From contig NZ_CP047318.1 of the NCBI RefSeq assembly GCF_009857135.1, positions 6,696,001-6,760,000 of the forward strand: 64,000 nt of DNA, read 5' to 3'. Under the pieces are notes generated by a model. The model saw only the letters and a program-made list of their open reading frames with translations, did no database searches and was not told where the DNA came from. Source of the DNA: Streptomyces sp. HM190 (lineage in GTDB: Bacteria; Actinomycetota; Actinomycetes; Streptomycetales; Streptomycetaceae). The stretch's first letter is position 1; every line of letters begins with the position of its first letter. The translations under genes and the position numbers were made by a program. Positions 53,268 through 61,845 of this stretch are shown one piece after another.

Positions 53268-54077
53268 CTACTGGACCTGCGGTTCGCCCTGGTCCTTGTT
53301 CAGCTCCTCCGGGTCGGGCCGACCGGTGGGGACGAGGCCCGGCGTGGTCGGCGACGGGGTCGACTTCACATCCGGGTTGGTCGACGGCTCCGCGGCGGGC
53401 GCGGGCTGCACGATCTGCCCCGGCACCGGCGGCGGCGGGCCGGTCGGGCTCGCCGTACCGCTGACCGAGTTGTCGGCGATCTGGGCGAAGTCGATCTCCC
53501 CGGTCGCCTCCAGGATCGTGATGTGGTCGAGCACGGTCTGGTTGGCGTCGGAGGCCAGCTGGCGGACCAGGGTGTTGCGGGTGCTGTTCCGCACGGAGGC
53601 GATGGCCGGGAAGATCTTGCCGTGCGCGGCCCGCAGCAGGTTCGCCCACGTCTTGTTGTACTCGGCCTCGGTCTTGGCGGCGGTCATCTCGTCCAGCCAG
53701 CCCTGCTGCTGGGCGTTGGGCTGGTTCGGCAGCTCGACCCCCAGCTTGGCCGCGATGATCCGGGACCGCTTGTCCAGGTCGGTGTGGCCCTTGATCAGGT
53801 GGTCCGCGGCCTCCCTGACGGACTTGCTGCCGCTGCGCTCCAGGGCCTGCTGGCCGGCCGGCAGCTCCCACAGTCCCGCGAGCCGCACCCGGATGATGAG
53901 GTCGCGGTCGGAGGGGGTGAGCGGTCCCCACTGCGTGGTCACCGTGTCACCGGTGGGCACGGCCGCGGCGGCCGCCGCGTTGCGGTTGGGGTACGAGTAG
54001 AACACGGGGTAGGCGACCGCACTGACTGTGCCGACGATCGCCACGGCGACGAGGACAGAGCCCTTGGAGCGTCGCAA
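53268..54077 (-). CDS. DUF4142 protein (copy 2), TTG start
   Basis: A 269-residue paralogue of copy 1: short basic start, membrane helix (VLVAVAIVGTVSAVAYPVF), DUF4142 core (RVRLAGLWELPAGQQAL, LPNQPNAQQQGWLD, LRAAHGKIFPAIASVR, TLVRQLASDANQTVLDHI) and a Pro/Thr-rich tail of about 70 residues. No ATG or GTG fits. TTG 54077 lies 5 bases after GGGAGG and gives LRRSKGSVLV, matching copy 3. Probably a lipid-free membrane-anchored surface protein; function unknown. Confidence 0.82.
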   Translation of the reverse strand: MRRSKGSVLVAVAIVGTVSAVAYPVFYSYPNRNAAAAAAVPTGDTVTTQWGPLTPSDRDLIIRVRLAGLWELPAGQQALERSGSKSVREAADHLIKGHTDLDKRSRIIAAKLGVELPNQPNAQQQGWLDEMTAAKTEAEYNKTWANLLRAAHGKIFPAIASVRNSTRNTLVRQLASDANQTVLDHITILEATGEIDFAQIADNSVSGTASPTGPPPPVPGQIVQPAPAAEPSTNPDVKSTPSPTTPGLVPTGRPDPEELNKDQGEPQVQ

Positions 54078-54217
54078 AGGTGCCTCCCGGAGGAAACCAA
54101 CTGGTCGTTGGGGACTGAAGTCTTGCTGGGCGTGGAGTGGGGGTGGGACCGTCCGGGCCGCGCCGTCCGAGCGGCGGGCCGACGGCCACGTGCACGGGCG
54201 TACCGCGGCGGGCGGTG

Positions 54218-54826
54218 TCAGATCGTGCCGTTGGCGATGGCGTCGAAGTCGACCTGGCCGGTCTTCTCCAGCATCGTGATGTGGTCGAGCACGGTCTGGT
54301 TGGTGTCCGAGGCCAGTTGGCGCACCAGCGTGTTCTCGGTCATGTTCCGCACGGTGCCGATGGCCGGGAAGATCTTGCCGTGGGCCGAGCGCAGCAGGTT
54401 GGCCCAGACGCGGTCGTACTGGTCGTCGGTGGCGTTGGTCATCTGCTGCAGGAAGCCCTGCTGCTGGGCGTTGGGCTGGTTCGGCAGTTCGACGTTCAGC
54501 TGCTCCGCCACGGCCCGCACCCGCTGGTCGAGGTCCTTGTGACCCACGATCAGATGGTCCGCGGCCTCCTTGACGGCCGGACTCTTCGACCGCTGCATCG
54601 CCTGCTCGGCGGCCGGCAGCTCCCACAGTCCCGCGAGCCGCACCCTGACGATCAGGTCACGGTCGGCGGCCGTCAGCGGCCCCCACTGGGTGTTGACCGT
54701 GCCCGCCGCCATGTTGGCCTGAGCAGTGCCCGAGCGGTCGGCGTAGGACCAGACGGGGAACGCAAGCGCTCCGACGGTGACGACGAGCGCCAGGCTGGCG
54801 ATGACCGAGCCATTGATACGCCGCAA
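54218..54826 (-). CDS. DUF4142 protein (copy 3), TTG start
   Basis: A 202-residue paralogue lacking the Pro-rich tail. Membrane helix SVIASLALVVTVGALAFPVW, then the same core motifs (RVRLAGLWELPAAEQAM, LPNQPNAQQQGFLQ, LLRSAHGKIFPAIGTVR, TLVRQLASDTNQTVLDHI). TTG 54826 follows GGGAGG with 7-base spacing and gives LRRINGS, parallel to copy 2. An upstream in-frame TTG at 54850 has no ribosome binding site. The three copies are tandem duplicates split by the DUF692 gene. Confidence 0.82.
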   Translation of the reverse strand: MRRINGSVIASLALVVTVGALAFPVWSYADRSGTAQANMAAGTVNTQWGPLTAADRDLIVRVRLAGLWELPAAEQAMQRSKSPAVKEAADHLIVGHKDLDQRVRAVAEQLNVELPNQPNAQQQGFLQQMTNATDDQYDRVWANLLRSAHGKIFPAIGTVRNMTENTLVRQLASDTNQTVLDHITMLEKTGQVDFDAIANGTI

Positions 54827-55008
54827 AATGAGCCTCCCGGGTAATGCCAACTGGTCGTTGGGGCAGTTGCTTGGCCAGTGCCGGGAGATACGTACGCGAT
54901 CGTCAGCCTGTTCAACGGCGGCCCACAGTCACCGAAAAGTCCTGCGCGCACGCGGAAACGGCGCCGGGCCGGTGGCGCGGTCCCACGGTGGGCGGGCGTG
55001 GCCCGGGG

Positions 55009-55935
55009 TCAGTCGCGCAGCGCCGGGTGGTCCGCGACCACCGTGCAGGAACCCGGGGCGATCTCCGTGAAGCCCGCGTCGCGGACCAGGGGGAGCCCCG
55101 AGGTGGTGAGCGCGTGCCAGCGGGCGGGGTCGGCGGTGCGGACGGCGAGCGGGAACCCGGCCTCCCGCCAGGCGGCGCGGTCCTCGTCGGAGAGGTCCCA
55201 CCAGGCCAGTTGGGCACCGTGGCCCGCCTGCGCCATGGCCTTGCCCGCCGACATCTCGACCTCGGGGTTCAGCCAGAGCACCGGGAGCGCGGGATCGGTG
55301 TCGGCCGGCGGCTCCGGGTCGTCGAGGTCCGTGCCGGACACCTGCAGACGGGCCAGCTCCTTGGGCCAGCCGTCCAGCGGCACGGGCGGGAAGACCCGCA
55401 CCTCCGCCGCCTTGCCCGTCACCGTGATCCCGGGCAGGGCCCCGGCCCGCCGCCACTCCGCTCCGCGCGCCCGCCGGACCACCTTGCGGATCCGGGCGTC
55501 CTGCCAGTTCCGCATCGCCTCGGCCCACTCTCCCGCCCCGACCGACCGCTCGTCGCTCAGCATCACCAGCACGGCACGCGCGGCCGTCTCCAGCGCGTCC
55601 GTGCGCGCCGGCGGCTCCGCCCGTTCGATCCGTACGACCAGCGGCAGCACGAACTGCGGCGCCTCGTCCCGGGCGGTCCGCTCGTCCCGGAAGGGACTGT
55701 CCTGCGCCACCGGTACGTCCGGCCGCGGGGCCGCCGGACCGCTGCCCCGGTCCTCTCCGGGGGCGGGAGGCGCGGCGGCATCCGGCGCCTGCGCCGACGC
55801 CGGGGCGTGGACCGGCAGGGGGAGGGAGGCCGGGTCGAGGGCGGCAGCCGGGACGGGGACGTCCGGGACAGGGGCGGGCGAAGGGACGGGGGTGGGCAGG
55901 GGAGCGGGGGTGGAGGCCGGGTCGCTGGTGGTCAC
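55009..55935 (-). CDS. Peptidyl-tRNA hydrolase PTH2-like protein
   Basis: A 308-residue protein with a long Pro/Ala-rich N-terminal region (about 1-75), a middle helical domain (FVLPLVVRIERAEPPARTDALETAARAVLVML, in parts) and a C-terminal PTH2-like domain containing KAMAQAGHGAQLAWW, similar to the archaeal/eukaryotic PTH2 motif KGKxAAQxxHA, and an ending TEIAPGSCTVVADHPA. PTH2 enzymes release peptides from peptidyl-tRNA. The start at GTG 55935 follows a G-rich site but is uncertain. Streptomycetes also have the bacterial-type Pth, so this is probably accessory. Confidence 0.75.
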   Translation of the reverse strand: MTTSDPASTPAPLPTPVPSPAPVPDVPVPAAALDPASLPLPVHAPASAQAPDAAAPPAPGEDRGSGPAAPRPDVPVAQDSPFRDERTARDEAPQFVLPLVVRIERAEPPARTDALETAARAVLVMLSDERSVGAGEWAEAMRNWQDARIRKVVRRARGAEWRRAGALPGITVTGKAAEVRVFPPVPLDGWPKELARLQVSGTDLDDPEPPADTDPALPVLWLNPEVEMSAGKAMAQAGHGAQLAWWDLSDEDRAAWREAGFPLAVRTADPARWHALTTSGLPLVRDAGFTEIAPGSCTVVADHPALRD

Positions 55936-56115
55936 GCCCCCCAGTCTGCCAGCGGCCGCCCCGCTCCGGCCGCCCGCGGGGGGCGGGGGCGAGGGAGAGG
56001 GGGACCGGGGCGGGCGCGGGGTGCGGCCCCGTTCGAGGGCCCTGTGCGCGGCGGCCGGGACGGCGCCGGCGTGCGTGCTGACGACACGGCGCGCGCCCTG
56101 GCCGGACGTCACCCG

Positions 56116-56343
56116 TCAGCCCGAGCAGGCCGTGCGCTCCGCCTCGCGCCACTCGCACACGGGGCACAGGGTGATCCCCCGGTGGGACTCGGGATACCCG
56201 GTCGGTTCCTGGCACAGGACACAGGCGGCGAAGGGCGGACCGGCGGCGACGGGGGCCTGCCCCGCCGTCACCGGGGCCGACGCGGAGGCCGGGGCCGGAG
56301 ACGCACCCGTGGGGGTCGTCCCGGTGCCGCAGTAGTCGCTCAT
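56116..56343 (-). CDS. Small zinc-ribbon-like protein
   Basis: A 75-residue protein: MSDYC start, Ala/Pro-rich linker, then CVLCQEPTGYPESHRGITLCPVCE, whose CxxC...CxxC spacing suggests one zinc ribbon. No known family recognised; small ribbons of this type are frequent in streptomycetes. It lies between the PTH2-like and deacetylase genes on the same strand. Ribosome binding site weak. Confidence 0.65.
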   Translation of the reverse strand: MSDYCGTGTTPTGASPAPASASAPVTAGQAPVAAGPPFAACVLCQEPTGYPESHRGITLCPVCEWREAERTACSG

Positions 56344-56389
56344 GTGTCCAGCGTAGGACGACGGGCAGGGAGCGCCCCGCGCGCGGGGC

Positions 56390-57259
56390 TCATGGCGTGG
56401 TGGCGGCGGTCGCCCCGACCAGTTCCGACACCTTCACGAGCCGGAACCCGCGCTCCCGCAGCGCGGGCACGATCATCCGCACCGCCCGCTCCGTGACGGG
56501 TGCCGTACTCCTCACGCAGTGCAGGACGACGACGGAACCGGGCCGCACGCGCTCCAGCACCTCCCGGGCGACCGCCGCCGGATCCGTGGCCGCCGTGTCC
56601 CCGCCGGCGACGTCCCACTGCACGGCCGTGACGCCGGACGCGCTGAGTGCGCGCAGCGCGCGGCGGTCGTAGCAGCCGCCCGGGAAGCGGAAGTACGGCA
56701 TCGGGTCCGCCACCCCGGCCGCGCGGAACGCGGTGTAGGCCCGCTCGACGTCGGCCGCGACCCGGTCCGCCGCCAGGGTGGGCAGGCCGCGGCAGCCGGC
56801 ACTGAACGCCCGGTGGCCGTACGAGTGGTTCGCCACCTCGAAGAGTGGGTCCCGTCCGATCGAGCGGGCCTGGATCGGGTACTCCTCGGCCCAGCGCCCC
56901 GTCATGAACACGGTCGCCGGCACCTTCAGCCGGCGGAGTGTCGCGATGAGCCGCGGGTTGTCGAACCGCTCGCCCGCGGCGGCCCGTGCCCCCTGCTCCT
57001 CGGTCAGGTCGGCGTCGAAGGTGAGCGCGACCGTCTTCTCGCCCCGGTCCCGCGGCCCGTGCTCGAAGACCGGCGCGAGGCCGGCCGGTCCGGGAGCGAG
57101 CGTGGGGGGCCGGGACGCCACGACCGGGTGCGGGGGCGTCCCCGTGGCGGTGGCGGTGACCACGCGGGACGAGGCCCGCGGCCCACCGCAGGCGGTCAGG
57201 GCGATTCCGAGCGCCCCGAGCGCGCAGAGTGCCCTGACAATCCGTACAGGAACGATCAC
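56390..57259 (-). CDS. Polysaccharide deacetylase lipoprotein (NodB domain)
   Basis: A 289-residue CE4 enzyme. Lipobox LTAC (Cys24) anchors it outside. NodB motifs: TFDAD with Asp82 (base) and Asp84 (metal), metal His145 and His149 in NHSYGH, RFPGG, and VVLHC near the C-terminus. The first motif has an inserted Ala (D-A-D instead of D-D), as in many actinobacterial members. It would de-N-acetylate peptidoglycan or another aminosugar polymer. GTG 57259. Confidence 0.9.
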   Translation of the reverse strand: MIVPVRIVRALCALGALGIALTACGGPRASSRVVTATATGTPPHPVVASRPPTLAPGPAGLAPVFEHGPRDRGEKTVALTFDADLTEEQGARAAAGERFDNPRLIATLRRLKVPATVFMTGRWAEEYPIQARSIGRDPLFEVANHSYGHRAFSAGCRGLPTLAADRVAADVERAYTAFRAAGVADPMPYFRFPGGCYDRRALRALSASGVTAVQWDVAGGDTAATDPAAVAREVLERVRPGSVVVLHCVRSTAPVTERAVRMIVPALRERGFRLVKVSELVGATAATTP

Positions 57260-57400
57260 GGGACGAACGTAGACGTCTCGCGCTCCCCGTTCATCCGATC
57301 ACCAGCTCGTCCGCCCGGATTCCACCCCCGAAGTCACCCGCCTGGCCGACCGCGGCGGAGGCCGGGGCGCGGCGGAAGCCGGGGGTGCGGGGGACGCACG

Positions 57401-57436
57401 AGAGGGGGCGGGCGCCCGCAGGTGCCCGCCCCCTCT
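57401..57436 (-). terminator. Terminator of the PhoX-like gene
   Basis: AGAGGGGGCGGGC pairs perfectly with GCCCGCCCCCTCT around a 10 nt loop, 34 bases past the stop. Confidence 0.8.
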
Positions 57437-57469
57437 TCCGACCGGCCGGGTCGGACGCGATCCGTCACC

Positions 57470-58843
57470 TCACGTACGGCGCCACGGCCCCGTCACCGCG
57501 AACGTCGTGCCCGGCGTGTAGCAGTTGACGTACATCGTGCGCCCGTCGGGCGAGAACGTGACGCCCGCGAACTCGCCCCACTCGGGTTCGCCGGGCGTGC
57601 CGATGTTCTGGGCGTTGCGGGCCATGGCGTAGACGTCGCCGCGGCGGGTGACGCCGTACACGTGCTGGGCGCCGTTGCCGTCCTCGCAGACCATGAGGCC
57701 GCCGCTGGGTGCGAGGCAGATGTTGTCGGGGGACTCGCCGGGCAGCTGGACGTCGGTGTCGGGGCCGAAGACGATCACCAGGGTGAGGGTGCGGTCGTCG
57801 GGGTCGTAGCGCCAGATCTGGCCGTAGTGGTCGGCGGCGGAGCCGTCCGAGCTGCGGGCGAAGGACGAGACGAAGTAGACGCAGCGGCCGCCCCAGTAGC
57901 AGCCCTCCAGCTTCTGGGCGTGGGTGATGCCGCGGGGGCCGAAGTCCTGGTGGCGGATGGCCGTCGTGGTGGCCAGCGGGTCCGGGACGTCCACCCATTC
58001 GATCTTCTCGAAGCGGGCGCCCGTCTCCTGGATGGAGGACAGGTCGGGGACCCCGGGCACCCGCATCGCCTGCAGGCGGCCGCCCGCGCGCAGGGAACCC
58101 GGGCCGCCCTTGGGCCGCTCGGGGAGGAAGCGGTAGAAGAGGCCGAAGGGCCGCTCGAAGGCGTCCTCCGTCTCGTAGACGACGCCGCGCCTCGGGTCGA
58201 CGGCGATCGCCTCGTGCTGGAAGCGGCCCATCGCCGTGAGCGGGACGGCACCGGAGCGGTGCGGATCGACCGGGTCGACCTCGAAGATGAAGCCGTGGTC
58301 CTTGGTGTAGCCGTTGGTGCCGGCCTTGTCCTCGGTCTCCTCGCAGGTCAGCCAGGTGCCCCACGGAGTGGGGCCGCCCGCGCAGTTGACGGCGGTACCG
58401 GCGATGGCGACGCGTTCGGCCAGCACGTCACCGCGGGCGTCCAGCGTCAGGGCCGTACAGCCGCCCTTGCCCGCAGGGTCGTAGGTGAGGCCCTCGACCG
58501 TGGGGACGGGGATACGCCCGGTGGCGCGGTTCTCGTGGTTGCGGACCAGGTGGACGCGGCCGTGTCTTCCGGCGAAGGCGGACATGCCGTCGTGATTGCT
58601 GGGCACGCGGCCCTCACCGGAGCGGAGCTGGTCGCCCTCGCGGGAGAGGACCCGGTAACGGAAACCTTTCGGCAGGTCGAGCAGGCCGTTCGGGTCGGGG
58701 ATCAGCGGGCCGTAGCCGCTGTGGCCGAGGTCGCTCTGCGCGGCCGCTGTGCCGGCGAAGAGTTCGGACAGGGCTCCGGTGAACGCGATGCCCGCTCCCA
58801 GGGCACCGGTACGGGCCAGGGCCTGACGTCGAGTCACTGACAC
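57470..58843 (-). CDS. PhoX-like alkaline phosphatase (DUF839), Tat-exported
   Basis: A 457-residue secreted beta-propeller protein. The N-terminus has a twin-arginine signal (TRRQALARTGALGAGIAFTGA). PhoX-type metal-site stretches are present: VRNHENRATG, GGTPWGTWLTCEETE-like region (residues near 145-160), RFQHEAIAVDP, ETEDAFERPFGLFYRF and SPDNICLAPSGGLMVCEDG. PhoX enzymes hydrolyse phosphomonoesters with an iron-calcium centre. GTG 58843 follows AGGAAGG. A partial PHO box upstream would fit PhoP control. Confidence 0.9.
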   Translation of the reverse strand: MSVTRRQALARTGALGAGIAFTGALSELFAGTAAAQSDLGHSGYGPLIPDPNGLLDLPKGFRYRVLSREGDQLRSGEGRVPSNHDGMSAFAGRHGRVHLVRNHENRATGRIPVPTVEGLTYDPAGKGGCTALTLDARGDVLAERVAIAGTAVNCAGGPTPWGTWLTCEETEDKAGTNGYTKDHGFIFEVDPVDPHRSGAVPLTAMGRFQHEAIAVDPRRGVVYETEDAFERPFGLFYRFLPERPKGGPGSLRAGGRLQAMRVPGVPDLSSIQETGARFEKIEWVDVPDPLATTTAIRHQDFGPRGITHAQKLEGCYWGGRCVYFVSSFARSSDGSAADHYGQIWRYDPDDRTLTLVIVFGPDTDVQLPGESPDNICLAPSGGLMVCEDGNGAQHVYGVTRRGDVYAMARNAQNIGTPGEPEWGEFAGVTFSPDGRTMYVNCYTPGTTFAVTGPWRRT

Positions 58844-58887
58844 GGGACAACCTTCCTGTTGGCGGACAGGACGTGACCCGCCTGTGT

Positions 58888-58914
58888 GTATCACGGGGGT
58901 ACGGCCGCGTGAAC
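58888..58914 (-). promoter_or_regulatory. Possible PHO box upstream of the PhoX-like gene
   Basis: On the minus strand GTTCACGCGGC is followed at 11 bp steps by CGTACCC and GATACAC. Only the first unit matches the direct-repeat consensus GTTCACC well, so this is weak. Confidence 0.3.
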
Positions 58915-58942
58915 CACGCCCGGAGAAGGTGTTCCGTAGGTA

Positions 58943-60013
58943 TCACTCGGTCGGCGTGGGGTTGTCGGGCGTGACGGGTGGGAAGGGCGGGGCGACCGGT
59001 GGGGCGTCCGGGGTCCGGTGGGGCGGAAGCACGGCCCCCGGACCGGAGAGGTCGTCAAGCCCGGGCGGGACGGCTGATCCAGGTGTGTCCGCAAGCCCGG
59101 CGGGGGAGGCCGAGCCGAACGGGTCCGGGATCTGCGCGGGGGGCGCCGCACCGTCCGGGTCCGCGAGATCCGCGCGGGGGGCGGGGGCGGCCGGGTCCTC
59201 GACCGGGGGGTTCGGGTCCCGGTGGGGCCGCGGTTCGGGGGCGCTCTCCTGCTCCGACCGGCCCCGTTCCAGGAAGCGCAGGAGCTCCACCGGGATGGGG
59301 AGGACCAGGGTCGAGTTCTTCTCCGCGGCCACCGCCATCACCGTCTGGAGCAGGCGCAGCTGGAGCGCGGAGGGCGTCTCGGCCATCTGCTTCGCCGCCT
59401 CCGCCAGCTTCTTCGACGCCTGCAGTTCGGCGTCCGCGTTGATGATGCGGGCCCGGCGTTCGCGGTCCGCCTCGGCCTGGCGGGCCATGGAGCGCTTCAT
59501 CGTGTCGGGGAGGGAGACGTCCTTGATCTCGACGCGGTCGATGGTGACGCCCCACTCCACGGCCGGGCTGTCGATCATCAGCTCCAGCCCCTGGTTGAGC
59601 TTCTCCCGGTTGGAGAGGAGGTCGTCGAGGTCGCTCTTGCCGATGATCGAGCGCAGGGAGGTCTGCGCCATCTGGGAGACGGCGAAACGGTAGTCCTCGA
59701 CCTGCACGACCGCGCCGGCCGGGTCGACGACCTTGAAGTACACGACCGCGTCCACGCGGACCGTCACGTTGTCGCGGGTGATGCCCTCCTGGGCCGGCAC
59801 CGGCATCGTCACGATCTGCATGTTCACCTTGCGGATACGGTCGACCACGGGGACGACCATGGTGAGTCCGGGCTGTCTGGTCGCGCCGAGCAGACGGCCG
59901 AGGCGGAAGACGACGCCGCGTTCGTACTGCTTGATGACGCGGGCCGCCGCCGCGAGATAGACGGCGCCGCCGGCGGCGAGAACCGCGGCTGCCGCGATGA
60001 GTGCTTCGCCCAT
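58943..60013 (-). CDS. SPFH/band-7 slipin-like membrane protein
   Basis: A 356-residue stomatin-family protein: N-terminal hydrophobic hairpin (1-25), then KQYERGVVFRLGRLLG, the band-7 domain (MQIVTMPVPAQEGITRDNV, VRVDAVVYFKVVDP, TSLRSIIGKSDLDDLLSNRE), a coiled-coil helix (SMARQAEADRERRARIINAD) and a Pro/Asp-rich tail of about 100 residues. Such proteins scaffold membrane microdomains. The long disordered tail is unusual for slipins. ATG 60013 after GAAGGGG. No NfeD partner gene is adjacent. Confidence 0.88.
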   Translation of the reverse strand: MGEALIAAAAVLAAGGAVYLAAAARVIKQYERGVVFRLGRLLGATRQPGLTMVVPVVDRIRKVNMQIVTMPVPAQEGITRDNVTVRVDAVVYFKVVDPAGAVVQVEDYRFAVSQMAQTSLRSIIGKSDLDDLLSNREKLNQGLELMIDSPAVEWGVTIDRVEIKDVSLPDTMKRSMARQAEADRERRARIINADAELQASKKLAEAAKQMAETPSALQLRLLQTVMAVAAEKNSTLVLPIPVELLRFLERGRSEQESAPEPRPHRDPNPPVEDPAAPAPRADLADPDGAAPPAQIPDPFGSASPAGLADTPGSAVPPGLDDLSGPGAVLPPHRTPDAPPVAPPFPPVTPDNPTPTE

Positions 60014-60188
60014 GACGACCGCCCCTTCGAGCCGACCGTGACGACCGCCCCCGGTCACTCTCGGTCGCCGCGTATCCGCGAAGTCGTCGTAAATCGTTGT
60101 GAATACCACGATATGCCTCGGGCGGGGACTTCGGCGAATGCCCTTCCGCGGGGGGCCCGAGCACGGCCCGACCGCGGGTGATCCATCC

Positions 60189-60230
60189 GTGCCCCACCTG
60201 TGGATCACCGGTGGGGCACCGGTGGGGCAC
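60189..60230 (-). terminator. Hairpin with two alternative right arms after the SulP gene
   Basis: GTGCCCCACC (60189-60198) can pair with either of two tandem copies of GGTGGGGCAC (60210-60219, 60221-60230). It lies 86 bp past the SulP stop. The rest of 60014-60315 holds only the SPFH promoter region. Confidence 0.55.
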
Positions 60231-60315
60231 GGGTGGCGCCCCGGTCGCGAGGACCGGGGCGCCGGGACGGGGGCGGGCCTGCGGGCCGCCGCCCGCCTGG
60301 TGGGGCCGTACGGGG

Positions 60316-61845
60316 TCAGGCTGTCGCCGAGGGGACCTTCTCCGGCTCCGGGCCCGTCATCCGCACCGGCTCGGTGCCGGTCGCGCTGTGACGTTCCGCC
60401 CAGTTCTCCAGGGCGGTGCGGCAGGCGTGGTCGAGGTGGAGCAGACCGGAGAGGTGAAGCTCGACGGGACGGTCCTGGGGCAGGGACTCCAGGCTGTCGA
60501 GGATCTTCGGCAGCCGCAGGAAGGTGGCGTTGCCGGAGAGGTAGGCCTGGACGGGGCCGGAGCCCTTGTCGATGACCTCCAGCTTGATGTGCGAGGCCTC
60601 CCAGGCCGTCTTGACGACCGCGAGGGCCAGACCGATGAGGACGCCCTCGAACATGTTCACCGCGACGATCGACACGGCGGTCGTCACCAGGATCAGCGCC
60701 TCGCCGCGGTGGCCGCGCCACAGCGAGACGACCGCGCGGAACGGGATCAGCTTCCAGCCCGCGTGGACGAGGATGCCGGCCAGGGCCGGCAGGGGTATCA
60801 GCGCGAGGGCCCCCGGCAGCAGCGCGGCGAACAGCAGCAGCCACACACCGTGCAGGACACGGGACGCCTTGGTCCGCGCCCCGGCGTGCACATTGGCGGA
60901 GCTGCGCACGATGACCGCGGTCATCGGCAGCGCGCCCAGCAGCCCGCACACCGTGTTGCCGGCGCCCTGGGCCATCAGCTCTTTGTCGTACTGGGTGCGC
61001 GGCCCGTCGTGCAGCCGGTCCACCGCCGCCGCGCTGAACAGGCTCTCGGCGGACGCGATCAGCGTGAAGGCGAGGATCGTACCGATCAGCGCCACGTCGG
61101 CCAGTCCGCCGAAGGCGTCCAGACCGGGCGGCTGGACGGAGTCCAGCAGGCCCTTCACCTCGACCTTGGCGACCGGCAGGCCGAAGGCCAGGGCGGCGAC
61201 GGTGGCGAGCACGACCGCGGCGAGCGCGCCCGGCACGACCTGGACCTTCTTCGGCAGCCGTTTCCACAGCACCATCACGGCGACGGTGCCCGCGCCGAGC
61301 GCCAGGGAGGCGAGCGCGGCGGCGCTGCCCACGGCCTCCACGAAGGCGCCGGGCAGCCCCGCGATCTTGTCGAGCCCGGAGGCCGGGGCCTCCAGGCCCG
61401 CCGCCGCGTACAGCTGGCCGGCGATGATCACGAGTCCGATACCGGCCAGCATGCCCTCGACCACGGACACGGAGATCGCGCGGAACCAGCGGCCCAGCTT
61501 CAGCGCGCCCATGACGAGCTGGAGCAGACCGGCGGCGAGCACGATCACGCCGAGCGCCGGAAGGCCGAACTGGCGCACCGCCTCGAAGACCAGCACGGTC
61601 AGCCCGGCCGCCGGGCCGGAGACCTGCAGGCTGCTGCCGGGCATCAGACCGGCGACGATGCCGCCCACGATGCCGGTGATCAGGCCGAGTTCGGCCGGCA
61701 CCCCGGAGGCGACGGCCACGCCCACGCACAGCGGCAGGGCGACCAGGAACACGACCAGCGAGGCGCCGAAGTCCTGGCGTATGTGGGGGAACTTGGACGT
61801 GGGGGAGGTGGGGGAGTTCATCGAGGACACCGGCCCGCCGCTCAC
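60316..61845 (-). CDS. SulP-family anion (probably bicarbonate) transporter
   Basis: A 509-residue SulP/SLC26 transporter with about 12 membrane segments (FGASLVVFLVALPLCVGVAVASG at the start, ALPMTAVIVRSSANVHAGARTK centrally) and a short C-terminal STAS domain (about 415-509). Its coupling to a beta-carbonic anhydrase gene (GTGA overlap) suggests bicarbonate transport, as in SulP-carbonic anhydrase fusions; sulfate is the alternative. GTG 61845 is at the overlap; an internal ATG at codon 9 is possible. Confidence 0.9.
   Translation of the reverse strand: MSGGPVSSMNSPTSPTSKFPHIRQDFGASLVVFLVALPLCVGVAVASGVPAELGLITGIVGGIVAGLMPGSSLQVSGPAAGLTVLVFEAVRQFGLPALGVIVLAAGLLQLVMGALKLGRWFRAISVSVVEGMLAGIGLVIIAGQLYAAAGLEAPASGLDKIAGLPGAFVEAVGSAAALASLALGAGTVAVMVLWKRLPKKVQVVPGALAAVVLATVAALAFGLPVAKVEVKGLLDSVQPPGLDAFGGLADVALIGTILAFTLIASAESLFSAAAVDRLHDGPRTQYDKELMAQGAGNTVCGLLGALPMTAVIVRSSANVHAGARTKASRVLHGVWLLLFAALLPGALALIPLPALAGILVHAGWKLIPFRAVVSLWRGHRGEALILVTTAVSIVAVNMFEGVLIGLALAVVKTAWEASHIKLEVIDKGSGPVQAYLSGNATFLRLPKILDSLESLPQDRPVELHLSGLLHLDHACRTALENWAERHSATGTEPVRMTGPEPEKVPSATA

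Noticed and set aside
48753..58843. Integrated prophage or secondary-metabolite cluster
   Set aside because: Genes are typical chromosomal streptomycete functions with no integrase, structural phage or synthase genes.
60189..60230. CRISPR-like short tandem repeats
   Set aside because: Only two adjacent copies of GGTGGGGCAC, no spacers and no cas genes; better explained as a hairpin with alternative arms.
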